Of a stretch of 64,000 bases of DNA, positions 47,067 to 58,458 are shown piece by piece (within the stretch, counting starts at the first letter, position 1; every line of letters starts with the position of its first letter). Position numbers and translations under genes: made by a program. The notes beneath the pieces are model-generated. The model was not told where the DNA came from and did not search any database. It was given only the letters and a program-made list of their open reading frames with translations. The DNA comes from Rhytidiadelphus loreus (Eukaryota > Streptophyta > Bryopsida > Hypnales > Hylocomiaceae): the NCBI GenBank assembly GCA_947034895.1, contig OX344761.1, forward strand, positions 39,072,863 to 39,136,862, read 5' to 3'.

Positions 47067-49890
47067 ATGAATCAGGCGAAGAAGAAGAATTTTAAGATAG
47101 AGCCCTTTAAACACAAGGTGGAGATGGACCCCAAATACGCCGAAAAGACGTGGAAGATTCTGGAGGATGCGATTCATGAGATCTACAACCACAATGCCAG
47201 CGGCCTCAGCTTTGAGGAACTGTACAGGTAAGAGAGAGAGAGGTCTCGAGTGGGACGGGTTGCGATCGTGAAGTCTTGACTGATTGGAGGGAGAGTGGGA
47301 GTGGGAGTGGGGAGAGTAATTAGGGTTACAGGGCTCGAGGGGAAACATTCTGTTGCATCGCGATTGTATGGCTCTTTGATTGTGTGTTGGTTTGGTTTGG
47401 ATGATGTACTTTTGTATTACTTAATTGGTTATGTTGTTGAATTCGGTGTGGGTGCTGTCACGCCGAAATACGAATGAAAAACTCGGGACAACGTTTCTCT
47501 TTGGGGGGAATTTGGTAACGTGTTTGTGTATTGCGATGTACTGATGGCAATTGGTTTAGGGTACCTAGTTTGGGGGGTATGCTAGAATCGTGTTTGAGCT
47601 CTTTTGTGGCGTTGGCTGCTAAGTACTTGCTTTTGAGGACCGTATATACGGCAGCGGACCTCGTAAATCACAAATCCCTCGGAATACAGCGAGTAGACTT
47701 TGTGATAAGGCCGTGTAGGCCGTTCCGCTGCGGTTTGAATAATTGATGAACAAGGTCCGCCAGAGGTTGATCACATTGAACTTTGGTTTTAATGGACCAC
47801 TTGCTTGATGAACCATAATCAAGCTTACGAGTGCTCACACGTTCAGGAACGCGTACAACATGGTGCTTCACAAGTATGGGGAGAAGCTTTACTCAGGAGT
47901 CGTCAACACCATGACGCAGCATTTGCGAGAGATAGCCAGAATAGTTGAGGCAGCACAGGGAGGCTTGTTCCTGGAAGAGTTGGATGTGAAATGGCGTGAG
48001 CATAACAAGTCGCTACAGATGATCCGCGACATCTTGATGTATATGGATAGGACTTTCGTGAACAATTTTAACAAGACCCCCGTGCATGAGCTAGGTCTGA
48101 ACTTGTGGCGAGATAACATTGTAAGGTCACCAAAGATCCGGGATCGACTGTTGAATACCCTGTTAGACCTCGTGCACAGAGAGCGGACGGGGGAAGTAAT
48201 TAATCGGGGCCTTATGCGGAACATTACGAAGATGCTGGTGGAGTTGGGGCTTACCGTGTACCAAGAGGATTTCGAAAGACCGTTTTTGGATGCAGCATCT
48301 GATTTCTATAGACTGGAATCTCAGCAGCTCATTGAGACTAGCGACTGCCCGGACTATCTTCGAAAAGCGGAGAAACGACTGAATGAGGAAATCGACAGAG
48401 TGGCGCATTATTTGGATTCCAAAAGCGAGCCAAAGATCACGCAAGTTGTGGAGAGAGAGGTTATCGGGAACCGCTTGAAATTGCTGGTTGAGATGGAAAA
48501 TTCTGGTCTGATCTCGATGTTGATCGACGATAAGTATGATGATCTAGGAAGAATGTACAATTTGTTCCGCCGGATTTCTACAGGTTTGGAGACAATGAGG
48601 GAGCTCATGACTGCTCATCTTCGTGAGACAGGAAGACAGCTTGTTACTGATCCGGAAAGGTTGAAGGATCCCGTGGAGTTCGTGCAACGCCTACTGGATG
48701 AGAAAGACAAGTATGACAGGATTATTCAGCAATCTTTCAATAACGACAAGATGTTTCAGAACGCCCTGAATTCATCGTTTGAATACTTCATTAATTTGAA
48801 TATTCGATCTCCTGAGTTCATTTCCTTGTTCGTAGACGATAAATTGAGGAAAGGCCTGAAAGGTGTGAGCGAAGAGGATGTCGAGTTGGTATTGGACAAG
48901 GTTATGATGTTGTTCCGGTATCTTCAGGAGAAGGATGTCTTCGAAAAGTACTACAAGCAGCACTTGGCGAAGAGACTGCTGTCTGGCAGGACTGTATCAG
49001 ATGATGCAGAGCGTAGTCTTATCGTGAAGCTGAAGACGGAGTGTGGGTACCAGTTCACGTCGAAACTGGAAGGCATGTTTACGGATATGAAGACATCTCG
49101 GGACACCATGCAAGGATTTAACGCAACTTGGGCTGGTGCGGAAGGGAATGAAGGGCCAACGCTCACTGTGCAAGTCCTAACCACTGGGTCATGGCCTACT
49201 CAGTCCGGTGCCAGGTGTACTATGCCAACTGAGATTCTTGCTATGTGCGACAAGTTCAAGATGTACTATCTTTCAACTCACACAGGTCGGCGCTTAACAT
49301 GGCAAACGAATATGGGCACTGCCGATTTGAAGGCCACTTTTGGGGATGGTAACAAGCATGAGTTGAATGTATCCACGTATCAAATGTGCATTCTGTGTCT
49401 TTTCAACCAAGCAGACCATCTGACATATCGAGAGATTGAGCAAGCAACGGACATACCAGCCCCGGACCTGAAAAGAAATCTGCAATCATTGGCGTGTGTG
49501 AAGGGGAAGAATGTGTTGAGAAAGGACCCGATGAGCAAGGACATAAGTGAGGAAGATATGTTTGTATTTAATGACAAGTTCTCCAGCAAGTTCTACAAAG
49601 TGAAGATCAGCACTGTCGTGGCTCAGAAGGAGAGTGAACCTGAGAAGCAAGAGACTCGACAAAAGGTGGAGGAAGATAGGAAGCCTCAAATAGAAGCCGC
49701 CATCGTGAGAATCATGAAGTCAAGACGTCTTCTTGACCACAATAACATTATCAGCGAAGTGACAAAGCAGCTCCAAGCTCGTTTCATGCCCAATCCTGCT
49801 GTGATCAAGAAGCGAATTGAGTCACTGATTGAAAGGGAATTTTTGGAAAGGGATCGCGCAGACAGAAAACTGTATAGGTATCTTGCCTGA
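47067..49890 (+). CDS. CUL3: Cullin-3, scaffold of BTB-type CRL3 ubiquitin ligases
   Basis: Two exons, 47067-47227 and 47847-49890 (phase 2 junction restoring Arg54), giving 734 residues. Length and two-exon layout match plant CUL3. CUL3 bridges BTB-domain substrate adaptors at its N-terminus and RBX1 at its C-terminal cullin-homology region, for example in hormone, light and immune signalling. Visible features: N-terminal BTB-binding segment (KVEMDPKYAEKTWKILEDAI), cullin repeats, and the cullin-homology core (FEKYYKQHLAKRLLSGRTVS, TECGYQFTSKLEGMFTDMK). The neddylation site is Lys678 within IVRIMKSRR, and the C-terminus LYRYLA is canonical. No frameshift or missing motif. The start is the first family-consistent ATG. 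The roughly 620-bp intron lies after the codon for Tyr53. Confidence 0.96.
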
Positions 49891-51560
49891 TGAGGTAGGC
49901 CAGAAGTCATGGTGCGCTGCAGGTGAGTAATCTTGGTGATCGAACCCACCTATTGTTTGACTTTCAACAGGACGAGGTGATCTCTGATATTCACCTGGAC
50001 TCTAGCTTTTGTAATTTCCTTCAGTCTAATCCAAACTCTAATTGCCAATCACCGTTTTCTTAATTCACCTACTAGAACTTCCTTATCAAACCTGCTCTGC
50101 TGTCTCACTACGATTTGATATTCAAGTAGCTGAGTAATATTATAGAAGCGAGTAGACACATTTAGGGTAGACAGCGTTTCTTCTAATTTTGAAGCGTGAA
50201 GGTCGAAGACTGAATCACTACAGCCCGGGGTCCGCAGGTATGACCTGCAATGCTACCTTGAGCGCTAGCATCGTGTAAGTAGTGTCGTACCTGGTGACAG
50301 GCTTCTTGCAACGGTCAAGGTAATGAAATTTGTAGATTCTGTACGTCGTGATTGAGCAGATTTCTGGTGGTGCTATATGGATGATACATTTATATATTTG
50401 GGATGACGAGTGTTGCTCGAGGATTATTGAATATCGAATGGTCATGTCTGATTTTTACTTTCAGTGTGTTTCGGAAATTGGGATTTAATTCCTGGGATAT
50501 TTTATATTATAGAGTTTTTGCATGTTCTATTGACAAAGATTCTTTTCTGTGTTGCTTCAGTGGAAGGGACGTAGCATGTGTTGCATTGATATTGCTATGC
50601 TTGTTGCTTGGCGAGAGAAATCCATATGCTGGATGGCAGAATAAGTCATTTGTGAAGTTTTGGTGAATTTATTTATATTTATGAGTGTTACATTCTTTGG
50701 AAAGGGATCATACAAAGTGACTTCAAAAATCAAATGTATCAGTGGAACAAGTTGATTTACATTAGGACCAAAGTTCGGGACCACTTGCATTGTCAAAGTA
50801 TTCTCAAAGTTCAAAGTAGTGAGGGTATAGGTTCAGGTTGGGTATACACTTTGGCCAACTGAAGGTCCATGATATTCTTCATGGATTATCTACTTTGTTG
50901 GTCTTATGAGGTTTTTTTCTTGTCCATCTCTTTGAAGTAGGCCTAATTAAATTTTAGGAAACCATGATGAGCTAAATCTAACAACTATAGTTTGTTTTTG
51001 TTTAATTGATTTTGTGATTCTCTATGTCAAATCCTATACTCTATAATAAATAAATATGAGTTGACCATGATTTCTTTTGGGTTTATGCCTAGATCATGCA
51101 AAATGTCATCATTATATTTTAGCTTGGGTTCATGCTTCTTATGGTCACATGTAATAAAGTGGGGTACCTTTGAGTATATGTAGACTTTTGGGTTGCCTTG
51201 GTGTAAACCTCTCCTAAGTGAATTTTGAGTTTCTGCATTTTGGACATAATGTATATAATAATAGATTTTGAAGATTTTGCCCACTATTTATCTTGAATGC
51301 TTGCTTGGTGATCGTGGAAATCATCTTATTTGGTATTGTATGACATCATCTACTTTAAGAAAAAAATTGTTCATTGGAAGTCAAATTATTATTCATGATC
51401 TTCCTTTTTTGCACAAAATATGCACTTTTGTGTTCTCAATTAATGTTGCATAAAATATGAAACAACTTCAGTTAGATGCCAATTTCATTTGTCTTTCAAG
51501 GAAAAATGATTGAAAAATATTTCAAAAAAGTCAAACTTCCCAAATTGCAAATAAGCTTTT
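49891..51560. other. CUL3 3' UTR and intergenic DNA
   Basis: About 49891-50450 is moderately GC and is probably 3' UTR. The rest is AT-rich with no recognised gene. Confidence 0.45.
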
Positions 51561-52302
51561 AGCCTCTAAATGCCCAATCGTCCATTTTATGGTTGTTGCC
51601 CAACTTCTAGGGCTTCCTAGGTCTCCAAAATATACTTTTGAAATTTTATATTTTTCTCATGTAGTTCATCAAGTTATCTTTTTATAGCTAAAAAAAAACT
51701 TTGATTTGGACAAAAACTTTGTTGTAGGTGATTTTTTTCAAAGTCAAACACTCCAAGAAATGGTTATTGTAGATTGTTTTGGAAGAGAAACCTAATCAAT
51801 CAAATGCTATTCCAAGAAAAGAAAAAAATTGTGATTGAGCAAGTGGGCAAGAGGTTGATTGGTTGGAGCAAATAGTGAATGGGCATGATTAGGTGAAAAT
51901 TTTGTTTTCCCAATGTCCCTTGCTTGATTGCAAGGTTCTAAAAACAATTCTCATTGCTCTAATTCTTGTGAAAGTTGGCATACATGTTCTCAACTATTCA
52001 TAATTGCATTGGTCTCTAAAACCAAACTCTTTTGTTATGAAAATATGAGATATAGGCCCTTGAAGTCATTTTGCCTAGGAAATAAAATTGTTGTTTATTC
52101 AAAAACTGACTTTGATTGAAGAAATCTCAATATATGTGTGGTCAAAGTCTTTAAAAATTAAAAAGAGTACTAAGTTGATAGCATTAATCAAGATTCAACG
52201 GTTAAATTTTTTTTAAATGATTCTACAAAAATTATACTTTCATTTAGAAACAAAAGTTTGGAATAGATTTTGGAGGGAAGAGACTCCTTGGGCATTTAGG
52301 GT
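51561..52302. mobile_element. TTAA-family element, degenerate copy 4 (about 742 bp)
   Basis: The left end GCCTCTAAATGCCCAATC and the right end TTGGGCATTTAGGG are imperfect inverted repeats matching the copy at 42258-42904. The right flank keeps TTAA (52303-52306). The left flank has decayed to TTTA. Noncoding. Confidence 0.55.
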
Positions 52303-52441
52303 TTAAAGGGTTTAAAGGGTTTATGGACCCCTAACTTATTCAAGAGTGGAAAAAATCATCTTCTTGAAGATTGGGCATGCAATGATCTAAGATGTGCAAT
52401 TTGATTTTTTTCAAAATTGTGGAGTATTCCCAATTTCAAAG

Positions 52442-52573
52442 CACTAGTAGAAAATGAGGCCCAATCTGTTGTTTTGGTCGCGTTGATCATCAACAAATTT
52501 TTGTCGATCGACAAAAATTTGTTGATGATCAACGCGACCAAAACAACAGATTGGGCCTCATTTTCTACTAGTG
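52442..52573. mobile_element. Perfect 132-bp palindrome with CACTA-type ends and 3-bp target duplication
   Basis: The 66-bp arms are exact reverse complements with no spacer (centre GTCGATCGAC, between 52507 and 52508). Both ends begin CACTAGTAGAAAA, typical of plant CACTA (En/Spm) termini. Both flanks carry AAG (52439-52441 and 52574-52576), the 3-bp duplication expected of CACTA insertion. The zero divergence points to a recent event or arm conversion. Confidence 0.85.
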
Positions 52574-52576
52574 AAG

Positions 52577-53400
52577 GTGTCAATTTTTCTTAAGGTTGCA
52601 ATGTATTTGAATTTGTTAAATATGAAGGCAAGGTAAAGGTTGCATTTCAAAATGTGCTAAGAAAATGACTTGGAATGATAACAAGAATGATAACCATAGT
52701 CACATTCCAAAATTGTGAAGATGTTTTATAAAATGAAACTTAAAAGAATAATTTGATAATGAAGATTAAACAATAGTTGTAAAATAAGATCCATAGATCT
52801 TTTCCATATAGTTAATTCTATTATAACACTATTATATATTTTTACTAACAATGAAATCAATAATTAAAATTCCTTCTACAATGGATTGTTTTATCTACAA
52901 TGGATTGTAGATAAAATATTTGTGATTTCCAAAAGAATTTTGTGCATTAAGCTAGGAATGTCACGATCTAGCTATGGTGATTTTTAAAGATTTTATTATT
53001 ATTTTATTTATTTTAGTTTTTTTAGGATACTTTCTTGAATTGTAATAGAAGTTTTTTAAAGTGAAAAATATTGGAATTACATAAAAAGGCAATACACAAA
53101 GAAGCAATGTGCAAGGCAAGGCAAAAATAAATAATCCTCACTTCTAAAATACTTTACTTATACTTAGAGAAATAATGTGTAAATCCTCAACATGTCTTGA
53201 AATGCCGCGTTATTGAAAAACTCATCTCTGACTTTGTGACCAAGCAACTAAGGTCATTATTGACTTTGACTTCTAAGTCAACAATGCCATCAACCAAAGA
53301 CTACCTATCGCAATTCATCCCTCAACACTCTACTTTGAGGGTTGGCAAAGTCATCTAATCCCATATTCTTGATTAATCCTTGATGCCAATCCTTGCCTAG
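52577..53400. other. AT-rich intergenic DNA
   Basis: No supported gene. The last part probably grades into the 3' side of the copia remnant, but no long terminal repeat could be delimited. Confidence 0.4.
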
Positions 53401-55870
53401 TGCCTTCATCAAATTGTATACCACCATGTGCTCTATTGGAAAATATTAAAGCTCAATGGTTCTTCATCCTGTCCTGAATGAAATGGTACAACATGTAAAT
53501 TTCCACCTCCAATATGTATTCAAGTGTATTGTGATTACATCCATTTGGTGCAATTCCAAACCAAAGGTCGCTGCAATAGCCACAATGCATTGAATAGTGG
53601 TGAACTTGGCCACAAGAGCAAATGTCTCATTGAAATCCACTCCCGCCACTTGTGAATACCCTTTGGCCACCAATTATGCTTTATACTTTGTCACATGGCC
53701 CAATGCATCTCTTTTGGAGTAAAACACCCATTTGCATTCTATGTTATGTCACTATATGGGAAGGGAAGTCAATTCCCAAGTACCATAGGCCATGAGGGAC
53801 TTGTATTCTTCTTTCATGACCTCTTTCTACTTTCTTGCATTACCATCGCTCATCGCCTATTGCATAGATGGGTTGCTTATAAATGCCATATTGGCAAGGT
53901 CTTTTTTCAAATGAGGCAAAGTGTGGATCATCCACCATTCACCAAGAAGTCACCTTTCTCTTGTAGGATATCTTATCTCATTGGGAGGCATCATCTCCTC
54001 TTCCATGCTTGCTTCTTCATTAGGCACTCCACAAGCTTGCATTTCAACCCTTAGAATGGCACTTGTCTTCAAAATTCTTCTCCACGGCATCCACCTCCTT
54101 TTCGCCTTCTTCTTTACTTTGGAGGAGTCATCCACCAAAACTTCATTCCTCCCACTTGGGTGAACCTCCAAAGTTTTTACTTTCTCGTCACAACTTTTGA
54201 CGATCTTCTTGGTTTCCAAACACATCAACCAATGTGCCTTAATACCTATACAATATAAACACTAGATGCTCTTGGCATCAAGCTTGGAATGGCAATTATG
54301 AGGCCCCTTGGGATATGCAATGTTTTTAGATACTCGATCTCATGTGTGCAATGTATGGTTGTTTGTCACTCCACTCTTCCTCAAGTGTTTAGAAGGAAAG
54401 AACGCTTCACTATAAGAAAACAGAGTTTTTTTTGATGTTGCAGAAAACATGGGATGGCGTCTTTTTTGAAGCGGAAGTAATCAGCGTAGATGTCTCCTAA
54501 AATCCGTTATAACTGACTAGTAAAAAACGTGTAACAAACATGTTAAAACGTGTCCGATTTTGGCATGTTTTTTGTTGACGTCAAGAAGAACGTGTGTTTT
54601 TCAGCTTAAAAAAACAAGCCACGTAGAAGACACGTCAGCTATTTTTGGCGGGCAATGCCACGTGTGAAATTTTTCATCCATCCGGTCAGATCATTTTTGT
54701 ATCATTTGAAAATTTTATTGGTGTTTTCTGAGACGTCAAATTAGACGTTTTTTGAAACATCAATTGGTACATATAACATATACTATCTATAAAATGAAGA
54801 TAAATTAAAAAATTAAAAAAAAATGTCAAATTCAACAAAAATTAAAAAAAACTTACCATTTACCTTCAAATAAATTTCTGATGGTAAAATGAAGGAATTT
54901 CTTCATTAAAATTTAGTGAAAATGAAGGATTTCGAGGTTTTACTTATATTCTTTCTCTGCCCATAGAGAGACAAACGATGTGGGATAAGTAAAAAAGGGG
55001 ATGTACAATGAATTACGTTTTTTGGGACGTTCCTGCAAACGTCTTTACAGACGTAAACGTCTCACTTGACATCTTTGCCTTCTGCCCGAATTGCATTTTT
55101 TACCAACGGTCAATACTCTATCGCTGACCGCACTAAATTTTGCAAGTGCAAATTGTAATTAATTTTGACGTGGACAAAGTTGTTGTAAGTGATGTTTTTT
55201 GGGATGTCTTCAAAGACATATATGTCTCATTTGACATCTAGTGTTCTAATGTTTACAACGCCATGTCTGTATAGACGTCAAAAAAAAATTTGCACAACTA
55301 CGTACGTTAACTTGAAAACACAGGACGTCTCAAAAAACATGTGTTGTTCTGTGGCTAACTCACCAAAAACGCAGTTTTCTTATAGTGCTTGTTGGACATC
55401 GATTGCGGAAATATGCCCGCATTCTTACCAAGAGCCATTTTTATCACCATGTATTGAAGAGCTTCGATGCTCTTCAAATACAAATGGCTCAAGTACTTAG
55501 GCCAAAGGTTCATCATGTGACTTTTGGCCTCACCATGGGCCAAAGAAGCTACTTGAGCACTAAACAAGTGTTTGAAAGACATTCAGTACAAGTTTCCATC
55601 TTTCATGGCCATGGCCAACATGTCCCCATTGGATGCTTTCATGCCACACACCACCGTGCTAAAGTTCACTTTGCACCCATTTAAGGCTAGCTTACTAACC
55701 AAAAGCAAATTAGTGTGCAACTTAAGCACATGGAGAACTCCTTTGATAGTAAGCCTCCTTTTCTCACCTTTCTCCTCTACTTCCACAAAAATCTTGCCTT
55801 TGCCCACCACCTCTACTATACTATCGTCCCCCATGAACACTCTCTTTTCTTTCACGAGCTACTAAAGGGA
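53400..55870 (-). pseudogene. Degenerate Ty1/copia retrotransposon remnant
   Basis: Minus-strand fragments appear in normal copia order. The post-protease segment (GDDSIVEVVGKG, GVLHVLKLHTNLLLVSKL) lies at about 55855-55583. The pre-integrase region (ASLAHGEAKSHMMNLW, HLYLKSIEALQ) follows at about 55570-55390. The integrase C-terminal segment (SKLDAKSI, LETKKIVKSCDEKV) is at about 54290-54170. The reverse-transcriptase N-terminus (EEYKSLMAYGTWEL, then [25 protein letters not shown]) is at about 53840-53510. The integrase catalytic core is missing, and stops and frame changes interrupt the rest. A CACTA element (54408-55387) is inserted. It is dead. LTRs were not found. Confidence 0.82.
54408..55387. 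mobile_element. Non-autonomous CACTA element, 980 bp, inserted in the copia remnant
   Basis: Ends CACTATAAGAAAAC (54408) and, reversed, CACTATAAGAAAAC (55387). The flanks are CTT on both sides (54405-54407 and 55388-55390), a perfect 3-bp target duplication. The subterminal parts carry many repeats around (A/G)ACGTC and its reverse, usual in CACTA elements as transposase-binding regions. No transposase frame was found. Confidence 0.85.
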
Positions 55871-57683
55871 GTTGTGTAGTCATTTAGTTGTGGACCACAA
55901 AATTTCAAATTCCTCTTTGAATGCCAAGTTGCTCATCTTTTTAGGTGGGCCGTGGGTGAAGTGGAAAATCAAGGAGAAATGCAATCTTCTTGATAATTGT
56001 CAATACTTTCATTATGAACAATTGATGGCCTAATGGTGTGATTGAAAACAACAAAGGCATTGGAATAATTAAAGCAATGTCACATGTACGTCTAAAAACT
56101 CTATAGTATGTGCTTCTTTGCAAAAAATCCTTTTTTTTCCTATGCTACACACATTCTTTCTTGGAGGAAGACCACCCAATTGCACAAATTCCTCTTTTGC
56201 ATAGTTAAAAGAGGGTGGTTGGAAATGACATTGACTCTAACAAAGATTGAAATGTAGTCCATATCACTGCAACTATTAGATGTGTCAAATATGCAAATGA
56301 TAAAATTCACAAGTTAGAATCAATGATGGAAGCAACAATTTGCTACCTTGTAGTAGACTAGGCAAAAATTTTGATGTATGTATTTTGGAGCAAAACATAG
56401 CATGCACAATGTCAACAACAATCAAACACTCTTATAAGTGTTATGCAAGCTACAATGTACTAGAATAAGGCCTAATGCTCTAAAGACAATCAACTTTTAA
56501 AATCACATTGCAATGTCTGCAACAACCAATTCACTTTAAGGTATACAACCTTCACTCATATGTCCTTCTTTGCTTCCTCATTGTAATTTTAATTTTGCTC
56601 ATAATTTTGTCCATTGTAACATTGGACAAGGGACCATTACTTCTGGCCCTAATGTCAATGAAGTTTGCAACTTCTCTAATGATGGTGAGGCAACTTTCAA
56701 GAGAGTTTGGCAAATTGATTGTCTCAATATTTATCATGTATCACTAAGATATGAAAATAGAACATGATTGCATGTGCCATTATTTGACCTTGGCTTGTGT
56801 GGCAAGGTTATTAGTTCTTTGGTCTAAATTACCAAGCCTAGTGATGAATGAGAAAAATAAAGTTTTGTCACTTAGATTATTATTAAGTTGACTGCAATGT
56901 CTAAGTTTAATTTAGTTAACAAACTTCCATGACGCAATTGACATACTTATGGTGTTACGCTAAGATCCATTGGGATATTTTGATATATGAGCCTAAGGCC
57001 ATTATGAAATTTTTGTGTGACCATGGTGGTTGCTGCAAACTTTCTAATTAGCAGTTATGGGTCAATTGTTCAATACACCTCTTGTTTTAATGACCTCTAT
57101 AGACACAACATATTCTAAATACATATCTCGGGGGGCAACTACCAACTGTAGTGGAAAACTATATGAGAGCAAATGTAAGGTCCTATTTTAAAATGCTAGC
57201 TAATGATTATAATGATGTTTTTAGTTGAACTATAAGAATCCTTCAATATCATTAAAGAAGTAGTAATAACCATAGTCCACTTGATAAATTAGTGTAATAG
57301 TAGTGAAGTAAAACCAATATAGAGTGTCTAAATGAAATAAAATAGTTTGATAGTGTATGCAAAGTGAATGGAAATGACAACACCAAAGTTGGTGAAACTC
57401 CAGAACTACTCCACTACATGTTAGTCTTGTTTATTGTACAATTGTGGTTGACTTTATTTGTAGTATTTTAGCATAATGAAGTAGTTTTGGAATTTTGGAA
57501 GAATGGTTTACAATTCAAACTAAAGAATTGGAAGTTTCTTTTCATTGTGAATGTGAACTTTGAATAATATACCTCTTGTGTAGGAGCAACGTGTGTTAAA
57601 AAGAAGCAAAGCATGGATGTTTGTTCTTATAGTTCTTTTTCTTGCATTTAAGAAGAAAGTACATTACATGTTTTTTGAGGGCT
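55871..57683. other. AT-rich DNA, possibly decayed 5' part of the copia remnant
   Basis: No recognisable gag motifs or LTR. Otherwise intergenic. Confidence 0.35.
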
Positions 57684-57870
57684 GGGGTGAACTAACCCCC
57701 TCGCTTGTCCCCAATGCAAAACAAACATATATATTTAAAATAATAATAATAATAATAACATTTAAAATAATAATAATAATAATAATTTTAAAATAATATA
57801 TTTTTTTAATTTTTTAATTTTTTTAATTTTTTAATTATTAAATAACCTGATTGTTTGGCCATGGTTCACA
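57684..57870. repeat. Composite of MITE fragments and AAT microsatellite
   Basis: GGGGTGAACTAACCCCCTCG (about 57685) matches one end of the 18.4-kb TIR family. It is followed by AAT trinucleotide repeats (about 57740-57787), then in reverse complement the AACCATGGCC...ATTTAATAA arm of the element at 37465-37672. Confidence 0.5.
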
Positions 57871-58247
57871 ATATGGTTTTTACATGTATCAAAAGTGTGT
57901 GTTGGACTTTTTTGTTTGAATCTTGGGCTTAACAAAAATTTGAAATTATGTTAATAAATGAAAGACTATATAGCTTTGAGCATATTACACATTTGTTTGT
58001 TATATAATGTATTTATTTCATTAGAACTTGTGCTGAAATGAAGTAGGCACATATACAAAATCAATTGGATTATAATTAACATAGCACCTAGGAAAAGAAA
58101 AGAAGAAGAATTTTATAAATTACATTTATAATATGGTTAAAAGAAAGATTTTAGAATATTATGTACTCTAAGGGTCCAATTTGTATGTGTATTAGAAAAT
58201 AACACCTTCCTAAAAGGATGTTTGGTTGAACAACGGGTCCAAGAATG

Positions 58248-58458
58248 CGAGCTTGTGAGCATTGAACCTACAATATAGGTATCTATATTGTAGGTACCAC
58301 ACATTGTAGATGGTGTATATATTATAAACACCTATAATATGGGTATTTTTAACATATACACCCTATAATCATAAATAATTTCTATAGTATATACCTATAC
58401 CATAGGTGTGTAGTATTTTAGACTCATAGGCTCACACTCCTATGCTCACATAATAGCA
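58248..58458. mobile_element. MITE-like element related to 9622-9851
   Basis: GC-richer inverted arms (GAGCTTGTGAGCATTGAACC on the left, AGGCTCACACTCCTATGCTC on the right) flank a core of CCTATAATAT and GGTATATA repeats similar to the 9.6-kb element. More diverged. Noncoding. Confidence 0.45.

Noticed and set aside
54230..54300. CxxC...H...C-like segment taken at first for a gag zinc knuckle
   Set aside because: The spacing is wrong, and the flanking residues align better with the integrase C-terminal region, which also fits the gene order.
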